From the NCBI RefSeq assembly GCF_000003855.2, contig NW_003101668.1:969065-1033064 (forward strand): a stretch of 64,000 bases of DNA. Direction: 5' to 3'. This document shows, one piece after another, positions 13,578 to 24,928 of the stretch; position 1 is the stretch's first letter, and every line of letters starts with the position of its first letter. The notes below the pieces were generated by a model. The model did no database searches. It worked only from the letters and a program-made list of their open reading frames with translations, and was not told the origin of the DNA. The translations under genes and the position numbers were made by a program. This DNA is from Blastomyces gilchristii SLH14081. Lineage: Eukaryota; Ascomycota; Eurotiomycetes; Onygenales; Ajellomycetaceae.

Positions 13578-14972
13578 TTTATTTTTTAATGAGACGATGC
13601 TAACCTATTATCATTATAATTAGGGACAGCGACCAGGGCAATATCCTCCCCAGGGGGCGCCAGGTTATCCCCCTCAGGGGCATCCTCCCCAGGGAGCTCC
13701 ACAATATGGCGCCCCGCCTCCCCAAGCTGGACCCCATGTGATTGCCGCCTATAAGCAAATCCTCATGAGTACTATTCAGGAAAAGAATCTTCATGCAATG
13801 TACCCACCCAATTCGCCTGTCCTCGATCAAATTGCTTCTCGAGTTACCACGCAGATTGATCAGCTCTGCGCCACATGGCGTGTCCCGCGTGAAGTGGGGC
13901 AGGATATCCTCAAACTCGCCCTGTTCGATGTCATTCTCTTTATCGATGACAGCGGCTCCATGCAGTTTGAAGAAGGGGGCGAGCGCATCAAGGATCTCAA
14001 ATTGATCCTCAGCCGCGTCACCTATGCCGCAACGCTATTTGACGACGACGGCATCCAGATTCGCTTCATGAACTCTGACTTACAGGGAGATAACATCCGC
14101 AATGAACAGCAGATCGAACACCTCATCAGCACCATTAAGTTCTCCGGCCTGACTCCAATGGGATCCAGCTTGAGGGCTAAGGTCTTGGAGCCGTTGGTGA
14201 TCGCGCCCGCCAAAGCTGGTCAGCTGAAGAAACCCGTCTTGGTCATTACCATCACCGATGGACAGCCTGCTGGAGAAAGGCATGGCGCCGTATCCGATGC
14301 TATTCGATTCGCGAGCTCCGAACTGAGAGCGCTTCCGCAGTATGGACCTGGCGCTATTTCCTTCCAGTTTGCGCAGGTCGGGAATGACTTGAAAGCGCGC
14401 GAATTCCTAAGCAAACTCGACGAGGAGCCTGGTATTGGTGAACTCATTGACTGCACATCCAGTACGTGTTAACTAAAGACAATATCTAAACCCAATCCCA
14501 TTCGAAAGCTTAAATCAACATCGTTTGCTAACAATGGGTAATTTTTTTTATTTAAAAAAAAACAGACTTTGAAGTCGAGCAAGATGAAATGTCCCGCGCC
14601 AACCCTCCAGTTGACCTAACCCCAGAACTATGGGTAAGTAATTCCCCTCCCCCCCTTACTCAACCAATCCAACATTTATACAGATATAAAAAAAACCCCC
14701 GCCCCAAGTAACCCAACCAACTAACCCCACCCCTTCCCAATTAAAAACAGCTCACAAAAATGATCCTCGGCGCCATCGACTCCTCCTACGACACCAAAGA
14801 CGAGAAATCCAATCGCCCCTCCGCCGGTGGCCACCCCCCCATGCCCCCACAATCCCAATACGGCGCACCCCCAGGCCAATACGGCGCTCCGCCCCCACAG
14901 GGCCAACAACCGCCCTACGGCGGATACCCAGGAGCCGGAGCCGCCCCGCCGCCCCCCGCAACAGGCGGGTAA
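12437..14972 (+). CDS. von Willebrand factor A-domain protein with Pro/Gln/Gly/Tyr-rich tails
   Basis: The core (about residues 200-450) is a vWA domain with an intact metal-ion-dependent adhesion site: FIDDSGSM (DxSxS), the Thr of TPMGSS and the Asp of ITDGQP. The flanks are low-complexity YPGQP, QQPY and PPQG repeats, as in prion-like or scaffold proteins. Proposed exons are 12437-12541, 12685-12744, 13054-13446, 13624-14461, 14566-14633 and 14751-14972, all joining in frame (561 residues). The start is uncertain. An ATGGGT followed by GTAAGT at 12248-12259 could be a two-codon first exon spliced to 12455 (acceptor AACAG), giving MGAGGAPP. Otherwise 12437 (MAAAQQAGG) is the start and the first intron lies in the leader. 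The intron-4 donor is GTTCGT, not consensus. As written the protein ends at TAA 14970-14972, but the reading appears to continue after two frame changes (see next entry). Its function is unknown; it is intracellular by its lack of a signal peptide. Confidence 0.85.
13527..13577 (+). repeat. (TTA)n microsatellite in a VWA-gene intron
   Basis: About 16 units of TTA lie inside the 177-bp intron 13447-13623, between the donor GTTCGT and the acceptor AATTAG. It lacks the sequence that precedes the (AAT)n tail of the SINE and LINE found further right, so I treat it as a simple repeat. Confidence 0.9.
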
Positions 14973-15148
14973 TGGCGGCTACGACCAGCAGCAGCAGCGG
15001 CCCCCCACAGCAGGGAGGGTATGGCCAACAGCCACCGCCGCAGCAGGGGGGTTATGGTCAGCAGCCGCCGCAGCATGGAGGGTACGGGCAGGGTGGGTAT
15101 CCGCCGCAGGGGGGTTATAGCGGTGGAGGTGCGCCGCCGCGGTATTAG
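14952..15148 (+). other. Frame-disrupted C-terminal GGYGQQPP repeat region of the VWA gene
   Basis: Two C6 runs, 14952-14957 and 15001-15006, each sit where the reading frame changes. With one C fewer in each, the frame runs on through GNGGYDQQQQRPPQQGGYGQ and similar GGYGQQPP repeats to TAG at 15146-15148, ending in GGGAPPRY. As given, the frame stops at 14972. The possible intron GTAATG...CCACAG (about 44 bp) does not restore the repeat frame. Either both runs carry a base error or the gene is genuinely truncated. Confidence 0.6.
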
Positions 15149-16739
15149 GGGCAAGGAGGTGAAAGGGGGGTAGTTAGTTAGCTTGCGTGGGACTGATTGA
15201 TTGATTGTTTCCCTTCAAATTTCTATAAGAGATTGATGAAAATGGGCTCTTGCCTTGAGTTGTTTGTGTGTTTGTGCCTTTTGGGCCATGTTATGATGGG
15301 TCTCTTCTCATGATATGTTTCTTTTCTCTGTTTTTTTTTTTTTTTGTATGTGTTTAATAATGCAGTGATGAATGGGTAACTAATCTTCTATCTGTTATGT
15401 TATTCATTTATTCATTTATGTTTTCATTTCATGTCTAACTACCTATTGATTGTGAACAAAATTTCTTATATATATTCTCCTGTCAAAGCAGAGATGATTC
15501 AGATATTATTTACAGCAATCTTCTGATGTATCATGCATACACTGTCTCTCACATGTTTCTTTCTTTCTTTGTTTGTTTTTTTTCCCTTCCCATTGTGTTT
15601 GAATATGATGATGAATATGAGAAGTATAGTTTCTACTCCTCTGATACTTTCTCTGGATGTATCAATTTACGATCAAATATCATCAAAATTAAAAATTTCC
15701 ATCTTAGTGACACTGAATTTTCTAATTCACTTTTTCTGATTTGACATAGTCGATATTATCTGTATAAAACCTTCTTAAAAAGCCTGGCACATCGTTGATA
15801 CCTAGATGAAAACCTCTATGCTGCAGAATGTGTTGTACTGTACATGTACAAGTGACAGCGATTTGACGCCTAAATGACTAGCGAACCTTTAAGCATCGCA
15901 CTCCTGAACCATCCCTAAAACCTGGGTGTGTTATCCACTATTACTGGAGGTCTCCGATGCTGCAACCTTGGAGCCTTGTGTGGAAGGGAGCTCGTATCTG
16001 GATTCGCGTGGTGGGTCCAGGGGCAAGGGCAAAGGCAGGGCAATGCTTGAGGCTGTGCTGGCAAACTTGCAACTCCGAAGCTCGAGACAGACGCATGTCT
16101 GAGACTCTTGGTATCGATGACATGGGAATGACGAGGGTCATGCTGGGTATTGATAGAGATAGTCAGATCCAGTTGATCTAAATTGGTATCCTGTCTTGTC
16201 TCCTCTTGTGTTGTGTCAGGATGGTTAGCAGAGAGATTGAGGATGAGAATGAGAAGAAGGCTCTCTGTCCTGTCGGTGTCCGCATCGGAGTCCGATGTGG
16301 AAAACCGGCAGCAGCATGTACAGTACATGTACAGTACATGTACAGTACTATGAAAATGATCAGGGGTCAGCACATGTTAAATCAGATAAGTTACATTCTT
16401 ATTTTTATTTAATGTTATATCCACCCTGTAAGTATGAAATCTGACACTTGTTACCACGCATTTATTAGGGTTGGCTAGTTAACCTTAACCTCATTTTTCT
16501 CACCATCAAGGGCGCAAAACTCCTGAAGGCGAAGAAGAGATCAACAGAGCCCTCACCCAGATTGCCTCTCCCTCCTCGCCTTCGTCTTCGTATGTGCATA
16601 GTCCCCAGCAGTAGTTCTGTGCCTGTATCCTTAAGGTTGACCCCCGCCCGAGGTTTAGATAAAAGGAAGCTTTCACAGGAAAAAGCATAAGTTATAAGCA
16701 AGTCAGCCACATAGCAACTTTTCATCATCTCAATATGCT
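15149..16739. other. Intergenic region 3' of the VWA gene
   Basis: No supportable gene. It contains the T-rich trailer of the VWA gene, AT-rich spacer to about 15.9 kb, then 15.9-16.4 kb of ordinary composition in which a minus-strand frame of 152 codons (15915-16373) has no recognisable motif and is probably chance. Confidence 0.4.
16315..16347. repeat. Three tandem copies of an 11-bp unit
   Basis: CATGTACAGTA is repeated three times without error. It contains the palindrome GTACATGTAC, which recurs singly at several other places in this half of the window (near 15842 and 16917, and in partial form near 17189, 17714, 24216 and 24530). Confidence 0.85.
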
Positions 16740-17205
16740 TTTAAAACGATAATTAAAGTATAAAATCATCAAGCTTTTTTTCCAGAAAGACTATTTTTAA
16801 TTATTCAAACACTTGATAATATAGAGAGTATAATAATAATTAAGAATATAAATTGATAAATTGAAGCTTGATAGATAATATTCAAAAGAATTGACAACAG
16901 ATTAATTATTAGCATTGTACATGTACAGAGATAATTTATCAAATAATAATACAATGCAGATGAAGAGATTTTAAATAGCTAATAAGTATCAGAGATACAG
17001 ATGATCAAATTCTTTTTATAGACAGAGAAAGTGATTTTAATATATCAAGAATATTAAAGTTATATTGTTGATGAAAAGTGATGATGATATTAAGTTTGTG
17101 ATGAGGCACACTCAATCATTAATATTGGTTGTTGATGAGTAGGTGTAACTATACAAACCTTTCCCTTCCCTGCCTCTGTATGTACTGGTACATGTAGTTA
17201 CTCTG
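16740..17205. repeat. AT-rich hypermutated relic
   Basis: Composition drops abruptly to that of the transposon half (almost no CpG, CC or GG). This suggests a remnant of a repeated element mutated beyond recognition. No terminal repeats or coding motifs could be read. Confidence 0.4.
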
Positions 17206-17208
17206 TAC

Positions 17209-17713
17209 CTACGGCAGCCTATATTGACATTTGAGTCAAATGTGTATTTTTGAGTATTTTATACTAGTGTTACCATGTACACGCACCAATCATATTCATT
17301 CAATTTGTAATCAAACAGAGCTTATTAATTAAAAATATACAGAGCACAGAGTGGTAAAAAATAAACTTTGTAAGCAGTTATATATTTTAAAATATACTAA
17401 TTACTTTATTAATTATAGTGATAGATACAGTGATAACTTAATAGTAGAGAAGATAAAAGAAGTGAAAGAGATAATAAGAGAAAGTAAAAATAGAGAGTGA
17501 AATTAATAGAGAGAGTTATACAAGCAGCAAAGCAAGCATAAATGAACATTTAATACTTGTAATTAATTAGAATGAAAATGAGATATTTCTTACTTATAGG
17601 CAAACTTTTATATAAATTTCTATTGATGAGTGTCTATAAGTGGAATTAAGTACTTACAGCAGAAAAACATGAAAAAAGCCATTTGACTCAAATGTCACTA
17701 TAGGCTGCCGTAG
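17209..17713. mobile_element. 505-bp terminal-inverted-repeat element (MITE)
   Basis: The left end CTACGGCAGCCTATATTGAC continues into ATTTGAGTCAAATG (to 17242). The right end, read in reverse complement from 17713 to 17680, is the same 34 bp with one mismatch (T/G). The flanks are TAC at 17206-17208 and 17714-17716, a possible 3-bp target duplication. The interior is AT-rich with no coding capacity, so the element is non-autonomous. A 3-bp duplication would fit PIF/Harbinger or CACTA types, but the superfamily is not certain because a 2-bp TA reading is also possible. Confidence 0.75.
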
Positions 17714-17716
17714 TAC

Positions 17717-18356
17717 ATGTAACTAACTTTTAGTTCACTCCACTCCACTACGCTGTTTATTCCGCACGGCCATTTTTAACTATAACTAGTTATCATTTTG
17801 TCCCAGACTCGAACCATCTTCACACCCTCCACTACCACCATGCCTTCTTCCTTTTTCTGTGTATACGACACCCCTCTAAGAGTAACAGCTACTTGCCTTT
17901 TTCTATTGTAAATTTGAAGTTTATCATCCCTCTTGTACAGCACAGGACTGTCCACTGCCAAACCGATTTTACCGGAAGTCGCTACGTCCACTGGTTCCTC
18001 AATATCCTTCTCCCCGCCCGCCCACCAACCAAATGCGCCACTTCCAACGATGATTCTAACTCCGCTCAACTTCTCCCTAGCTACCGCCTTTACACGTTTT
18101 GTCCTTGGTATATTCAATTAAATTATCCATCGCAAGTCGTCTCACACCCCGCTTAATTACCTACTGCTTTTTCATCCGATCCGCCCGTCCATTTTACGTT
18201 CCAGGGCTGGTTCCGGGCTACTGCTAAAGATATATAAGAGACGGACGTGCATTATATACGTATATACTTACATATATATATATAAGCCTGCTAGCGGAGA
18301 TTCTTTATATTGGCGGAGGAAGCCGGTACACTGTATCATAGCTGGGCGTCAACCCG
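17717..18356. other. Intergenic leader of the P4-ATPase gene
   Basis: No gene seen. A minus-strand frame at 17776-18117 lacks motifs. TA-rich sequence (TATATAAGAG near 18231 and further TATA repeats to 18285) lies 70-130 bp before the start codon and may be the promoter. Confidence 0.4.
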
Positions 18357-21300
18357 ATGGCGGGGCGCGATGGAAATAACCCCGGACTTGGAAGGTTGGA
18401 CTCGCCCCGACTGCCTCGCCGGGCTTCATCGAGATCGCCGTTGAGAGACAGTATTTTGAGAGAGGGTGGTGCGGATAGAGAGGAGGATGGGACGGTTCTG
18501 CTTCAGGATGCTGGAGGAGGACGGACGACTGGAGATGCGGGAGATATCGGTGCAAGTACACATACCGACACTACAGATCGCGCTTCTTCCCAGGATACAA
18601 GGAGGCCGTCTCAGGCTCGAGTGCGCTTTTCGGTGGATCTAGAGCGCACGCCCGATAACACAATTCCTCCAAGTCCCAGGTGTGAGGAATCGCAGGACAG
18701 CGCTGGGAGGGATGTTGGTGGTGGTAGCGGGCGTGCTGCGGGTTTGGGCCTTAGAGTGGACACATCCTTGCCCAGTGTCATTTCGAAACAAAGAAGCCCG
18801 TCACTGCGGAGTAGCGGCCAGTGGATATCTCCAGTTTCCCCCGTTTCCCCCACAGATCACCTTCCGCCGCTTCACGAATCCCCTCCTCTCGTTTTGCCCG
18901 CAACGCGGAACCGGGGCTATTCCCTACGACGAGCTATTTTTAACCGGAACATTGCCAACCAGTCGGAGCATGACCAGACGGATAATATTGAATTACGTCA
19001 CCAGCTGTCGGCGGGCGGTGAGCCTCTGTCGAGGGTCCATTCTCAGCCACAGATACAGCATGGGGCAGGCCAGGAAGTCGTTTTCCATACGAGTTCCAAG
19101 GACGAAGAATCTACCACATTCTCGGACCTGAAGGCTCAATTAAGGGAAAGGAAGCCGTACTCAGCGGGACGAGCTGCTGCATGCAAAGTTCGTGCTACCC
19201 ATGAGCTAGCGGTGGGCAAATTGAAAGTTGTTACAGACGCTTTCCGAAAGCACGTACTTCGCATCAAAGAAATCCCACCTAGCAAGGATGGTCGCCATAT
19301 CGATCTCGATGTACAGAGACAAGAACCGCGGATCGACGAACGGACTGGCAAGTACTACGTTAGCAATCATATCCGATCCAGCCGATATAGCCTATGGAGT
19401 TTCTTCCCCCGCCAACTCGTAGCGCAATTCTCCAAGCTGGCGAATTTCTATTTTCTTGTCGTTTCAATTTTGCAGATGATACCCGGTCTCAGTACCACTG
19501 GCACTTTCACCACTTTTGTTCCGCTTATGATTTTTGTTGGTATTTCTATGGGGAAGGAAGGGATTGATGATCTCCGTCGCTACCGGTTGGATAAGGAGGA
19601 GAATAACCGCATTGCGTATATTTTACGAGCCCGCAATGCAAATTCGAATGCTACTGCCGCCACCACTGCCACCACTTCTAAGACTACCAGCACAACTTCT
19701 ACGGATGCCATGGAAGCCAAGATAACCTCCACCACAGACACTGATTCATATTCCAATAGTGCAGGATACTGGGCGCCTACCAAATGGGTAGATATCAAAG
19801 TGGGCGACGTCATCAAACTGTCCCGCGATCAACCAGCCCCAGCAGATATAGTTCTCCTCCATGCCGACGACCCGAACGGAATCGCATACATCGAAACCAT
19901 GGCGCTAGATGGCGAGACAAACCTGAAAAGCAAACAACCCTGCCGCCCCGTCGCGAAAACATGCAAGACAGCTGAAGACATCATCCACAACACATCCATC
20001 CACTTCGCTGTCGAAGACCCCAACATCGACCTCTACAAATTCGACGGCAATGTCACAGTCGGACAGGAGAAACTGCCCATCACCAACTCGGAAGTCATCT
20101 ACCGCGGCAGCATCTTGCGCAATACCCACGAAGCCTTCGGCATGGTGATATATACCGGCGAGGAGTGTAAGATACGCATGAACGCGAACAAAAACCCGCG
20201 CATCAAGGCGCCGGCGCTGCAGACGGTGGTCAACCGCGTCGTGGCCGTCATTGTGCTGTTCGTCGTCGTGCTCGCGTCCGCGTGTACGATTGCGTATACG
20301 TTCTGGTCGCGCGACGTGGAGGATAAATCGTGGTATCTGGAGGAAGCAGACGTCTCGATTGGGCCCATCTTCACTTCTTTTATCATTATGTTTAACACCA
20401 TGATTCCCATCTCGTTGTATGTCAGTTTGGAGATTGTGAAGGTTGCGCAGATTTTTTTGCTGAATGATATCGATATGTATGATGTCGAGTCGGATACACC
20501 GTTGGAGGCGAGGACATCTACGATTAATGAGGAGTTGGGGCAGGTTAGGTATGGATGATGTTCTTCCTTGTCTTCGTTTATTTTTTCCCCCCTCCCGCAG
20601 GGGGCTGCGCTCGGAATATCCCGTTTAAAGATAAATGCTAACTAAATAACAACAGCTACATATTCTCCGATAAAACCGGCACGCTGACGAATAACTCCAT
20701 GAAATTCCGCAAAATGAGCGTTGCGGGAACTGCCTGGCTGCACGACACCGATTTACAAGAGGAAGCAGCCCGAGACGCGGATCGCAAGATGCTCCTGCAT
20801 AAGAAACGCAAGGAGAAGAAGGCTTCCTCACGGAAATCGTCCACATATGACCAAGTAACATTTGGGCGGAAGTCCGGTGTGTCAAATCACAGGCAGGAGG
20901 AGAACTCATCACCGACGGCGACGACAACGACGCACTGGCGGTCGAATAGGAGGGGTAGAATGTATCACGGTGGCCGGACAGTGGAGATGTTGGAATACAT
21001 ACAGCAGAAACCGCATACCCTGTTCGCGCGCAGGGCGAAATTCTTCATCCTCGCCCTCGCGCTATGCCACACATGCATACCGGAGCGCGATGATGATGGT
21101 GATATCTCATTCCAAGCTGCTTCGCCGGATGAGGCTGCGCTGGTCACTGCTGCGAAGGAGATGGGATATCTGGTGGTGGATAGACAACCCAACTCGCTTA
21201 CCATTCGACTATCAACGACCGCGCAGGACGAAGACGGAGAGCCTGTCGCAGAGGAAGAAGTCTATGAAATCCTAGATATCATTGAATTCTCCAGCGTGCG

Positions 21301-23716
21301 GAAACGCATGTCGATCGTCGTCCGTATGCCCGACCAGCGCATCTGTCTCTTCTGCAAGGGCGCTGATTCGACCGTCATGGGCCTGCTGAAACGATCTGGC
21401 CTCGCTGCAGAGAAAGTCGCCGAGATCGAAAACCGCGCTAACAAGCGGAAATCGCTGGAGGCGAAAGAGGTCATGAGGCGCAATAGCGAACACGCCCACC
21501 GCAAGGATGGCAAGACCAGCATGAGTATTGGCCGTCCTAGCTTCGCGGCTGGTCGCCGGTCGAGCGTGTCTGGTAAGCGCCGCTCGTCGCTGCGGGATAG
21601 TATCGATGTCTGGCTGCGGGACCGAGAGACGGATGGCGGTCTGGAGTTGAGAGATGGCGATGATGATTATTATTATAGCCCACGCCCATCTATGCAACTC
21701 TCCCCGCGGCCGTCTGGGGCTCTTTCAGAGGAACGGTACCGCGCGTCCTTCCAGACGGACGATGGCGCGGAGGATTTGGTTGAGGAGTCGTTGGTGGTTA
21801 ATGAGGCGATGGTGTTTGAGCGGTGTTTCCAGCATCTGAATGACTTTGCGACGGAAGGGCTGCGGACGCTGTTGTATGGCTATCGCTTCATTGAGGAAGC
21901 GGATTATCAGGAGTGGAAGGCTAGGTATCATGAAGCGACGACGAGTTTGGTCGGGCGGCAGGAGAAGATTGAACAGGTGGGCGAGCAGATTGAGACGCAG
22001 CTAGAGTTGGGCGGGGCTACTGCTATTGAGGATAAGTTGCAGAAGGGCGTTCCGGAGGCTATTGATAAGCTGCGCCGGGCGAATATCAAGCTCTGGATGC
22101 TTACGGGCGATAAGCGGGAGACTGCGATCAACATTGGCAATTCGTGTCGGCTTGTGAAGGATTATTCGACCGTGACGATTTTGGACCATGATGCCGGGGA
22201 CGTCGAGCGGGTTATCCTGGAGACGACGAGTGAGATTGTGAGGGGTGCCTGTGCCCATTCTGTGATTGTGGTGGATGGGCAGACGCTGTCGACCGTCGAG
22301 GCGGATGCGCCACTCCAGGAACTCTTTTTTGATCTTGCCATCCTCGCCGACTCTGTGATTTGTTGCCGTGCGAGTCCGAAGCAGAAGGCGTTCCTCGTGC
22401 GATCGATTCGGAAGCGGGTGAAGAGATCCATTACCCTTGCGATTGGGGATGGTGCGAATGATATCGCTATGATTCAGGAGGCGCACGTGGGCATTGGCAT
22501 TACCGGCAAGGAGGGTCTACAAGCCGCCAGGATATCAGACTACTCAATCGCGCAGTTTAGATTCCTGCTCAAGCTCCTCCTCGTCCACGGCCGCTGGAAC
22601 TACATCCGTGTCTGCAAATACACGCTAGGAACCTTCTGGAAAGAAACCGTCTTCTACCTCACGCAAGCCCTGTACCAGCGCTGGAATGGCTACACGGGGA
22701 CCAGTCTCTACGAATCATGGTCCCTCAGCATGTTCAATACCCTCTTCACCTCCCTCCCCGTCATCTTCCTCGGCATCTTCGAAAAGGACCTCGCGGCCTC
22801 CACCCTCCTCGCCGTCCCCGAACTGTACACCAAGGGCCAACGCAACGGCGGCTTCAACGTCAAACTCTACCTCGGCTGGGCCTTTATGGGCAGCTGCGAA
22901 GCCATGGTCGTCTACTTCACCATGTACGGCCTCTTCGGCAGCGCCATCTTCACCCTCGACAACCGCGTCTTCGCCATGGGCCTGCTAACCTACACCGCCT
23001 GCGTGATCATCATCAACCTAAAACTCCAATTCCTCGAGATCCGCTACCGCACCGTCATGGCCGCCATCGTCATCATCGTGTCCATCGGCGGCTGGTTCCT
23101 CTGGAACATCATCCTCTCGCGCCGCTACGCGCTCGATGCCATCTACAATGTCCGCGACAACTTCCTGCCTCGCACCGGGCGCAACCTGCTCTGGTGGGTT
23201 ACCTTGCTCCTCGCCGTGGTCGCCGTGCTTCTCTTCGAGATATGCGTGACGACGCTGCGCGTCGCGCTGTTCCCGACCGATGTCGATCACTTCCAGGAGT
23301 TCGAGGGCGATTTGGAGATTCGGAAGCGGTTTGAGGAGGCGGCGGCATCGGAGCTGCAGCAGGGGTGGGATCGGGGGAAGAAGTCTGGTCTGGAGACTAT
23401 GACGGATTTGAACGGTGGAGATGTTGCGGACATGGAAGCTGAGAGGGAGAGGGAGATGCAGGTGCAGGAGTTGTTGGATCGGAGGAGCGCGCCGCGTGGA
23501 CGGGGGAAAGGGAAAGGTGGAGACGGTGCTGATGTGCAGATGGAGGAGGTGGAGTTGGGGAATGGTCAAGCTTTTGTGAATGGAGGAGGAGGAGGTGCAG
23601 GCCGAGCGGCGGAAGAAAGCGGCGATGTATCAAGCCCAAGTCCCTCGCGGCGCTCGTTGGATATTCAAGAGTTACTTAATAGGAGGTTTGGTGCTATTTG
23701 GAAGGGCCAGCTCTAA
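18357..23716 (+). CDS. P4-type phospholipid-translocating ATPase, Dnf3-like
   Basis: P4-ATPases flip aminophospholipids to the cytosolic leaflet, usually with a Cdc50-family partner, at Golgi, endosome or plasma membrane. Exons 18357-20548 and 20656-23716 join in frame to 1750 residues. A 107-bp intron ends just before the phosphorylation site. In order: a disordered Ser/Arg-rich N-terminus (1-300); FFPRQLVAQFSKLANFYFLV and TM1-2 (about 350-410); the actuator DGETNLKS (about 517); TM4 with PISL (about 683); FSDKTGTLT with phospho-Asp 736; a Ser/Arg-rich insertion; GDKRETAINIGNSCRLV (about 1214); GDGANDIAMIQEAHVGIGI (about 1327); six C-terminal membrane segments; and a charged, Glu/Arg-rich tail. 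The large size, long N-terminus and insertions match yeast Dnf3 better than Drs2, Neo1 or Dnf1/2; the subfamily is inferred, the family is certain. A low-complexity Ala/Thr stretch (about 425-450) is unusual. Confidence 0.95.
20549..20655 (+). other. Single intron of the P4-ATPase gene
   Basis: Donor GTATGG follows the Q-V codons and the acceptor AACAG precedes CTACATATTC. Splicing restores QVSYIFSDKTGTLT, the invariant phosphorylation motif, so the boundaries are well fixed. Reading through would end the protein at TGA 20556-20558, before the catalytic Asp. Confidence 0.93.
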
Positions 23717-24928
23717 GCCCTCTTAACATTTCCAAGTTCACTCTTTTTTTCCTTTTCTCTCTCATGTTTTTATCGGTTTTTGATGCGAAGTTCGAGGATT
23801 TCAAATGGCTGAGATATTGATGTTTTTCCTACTCCTCCCTCCCCCGCTCCCACTTTTTTTTTTCTTACTTTTGCCCTTTTGGAGTTATGTTCTTTCCACT
23901 AACTTACCTGTTGGTTGTACGCGTGGGTTACGGTGTTTATTTTGATTGCATATATGCATGATGATTCCCCTTTGCACTTGGCCATATTCTGTTTAACGCT
24001 TTTATGTTTCTTTCTTTTTTTTTTTTTTTTTTTAAGACCGATTGACTAATTGATTGATTGACTGATTGAAGCGCCTAATAGACTAACTTTTATTATACGA
24101 TTTTCCTATTCTTTTTAACTTTTTATTTTTATTTCTCTCTTCACTTTCAAGCCAAATCTCCCCACCACTTTATATCATCTCCATCTCCCCGCATGTTGAA
24201 AATATCTTTGATTTACATGTATGTAAAAGGTGTAAAGCTCGATTAATTGAAATAATGCTAGCTATATGATAAGTTAACTAGAATATTAAGATCTATCATA
24301 TGAACCAGTTATCTTATTATTATTTAAGATGATATTAGTCACACAGCAGCATCCCAGAGTTTGAATTTTAAAATAGAAGATCTGATCCCTGAGACTGCAG
24401 AGTGTTTTGATAAGATAATATATAATCAAAAGCAGATCGATCAGAGATCTTGCTACATGCACAATCAACAGCCAACCAGAATCACACACAAGTTGTGTGC
24501 TAAGATGACATTGGGTTGCCGTCCTGATATGTACATGTACATATAGATATATTCTAATATACTTGTTTATATCACTGTTGGAATTGGAACTGAGGAGGCG
24601 GTATTCCGTACATTCATTCTACTTAGGTGCTGGATCTGGGTGTGAAGAGCTTGGAAATGGGGGGTTGTAGGAAGTGAATATGATTGATTCACTTCAGCGC
24701 TCCGGGACAGGGGATGGAACGTATATCATTATCATTATTATCATTAACGCGCTCCTCCACATCATTCATAACAATTGGACAAGAAAAAACTAAGATGAAA
24801 AAGAAAAGAAAAGGAAGGTCGAGAGGTAGAAACAAAACAAAAGAGCCGTCACAATATAGGCCAACCAAGAAATTATCCCATCATAGTCTTCACAATCTGA
24901 CAACTAAACCTCACATCCCCTTCCCCCC
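23717..24928. other. Intergenic region between the convergent P4-ATPase and BTB genes
   Basis: T-rich 3' sequence of the ATPase gene, then an AT-rich, mutated island at about 24195-24545 bordered by TTACATGTATGTAA and TGTACATGTACA. The island may be a small transposon relic. Its right border GGGTTGCCGTCC vaguely resembles the terminal repeat of the 17.2-kb element, but I could not pair two ends. No gene seen. Confidence 0.4.

Noticed and set aside
14968..15012. Intron (GTAATG...CCACAG) to explain the VWA 3' end
   Set aside because: About 44 bp is very short, and splicing leads into a frame without the GGYGQQPP repeats, so it does not restore the tail.
15915..16373. Minus-strand gene of 152 codons
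   Set aside because: Contains the translated 11-bp tandem repeat, low-complexity Cys/Pro/His runs and no domain.
24195..24545. Second copy of the 17.2-kb inverted-repeat element
   Set aside because: One border resembles its end weakly (GGGTTGCCGTCC), but no matching opposite end or duplication could be found.
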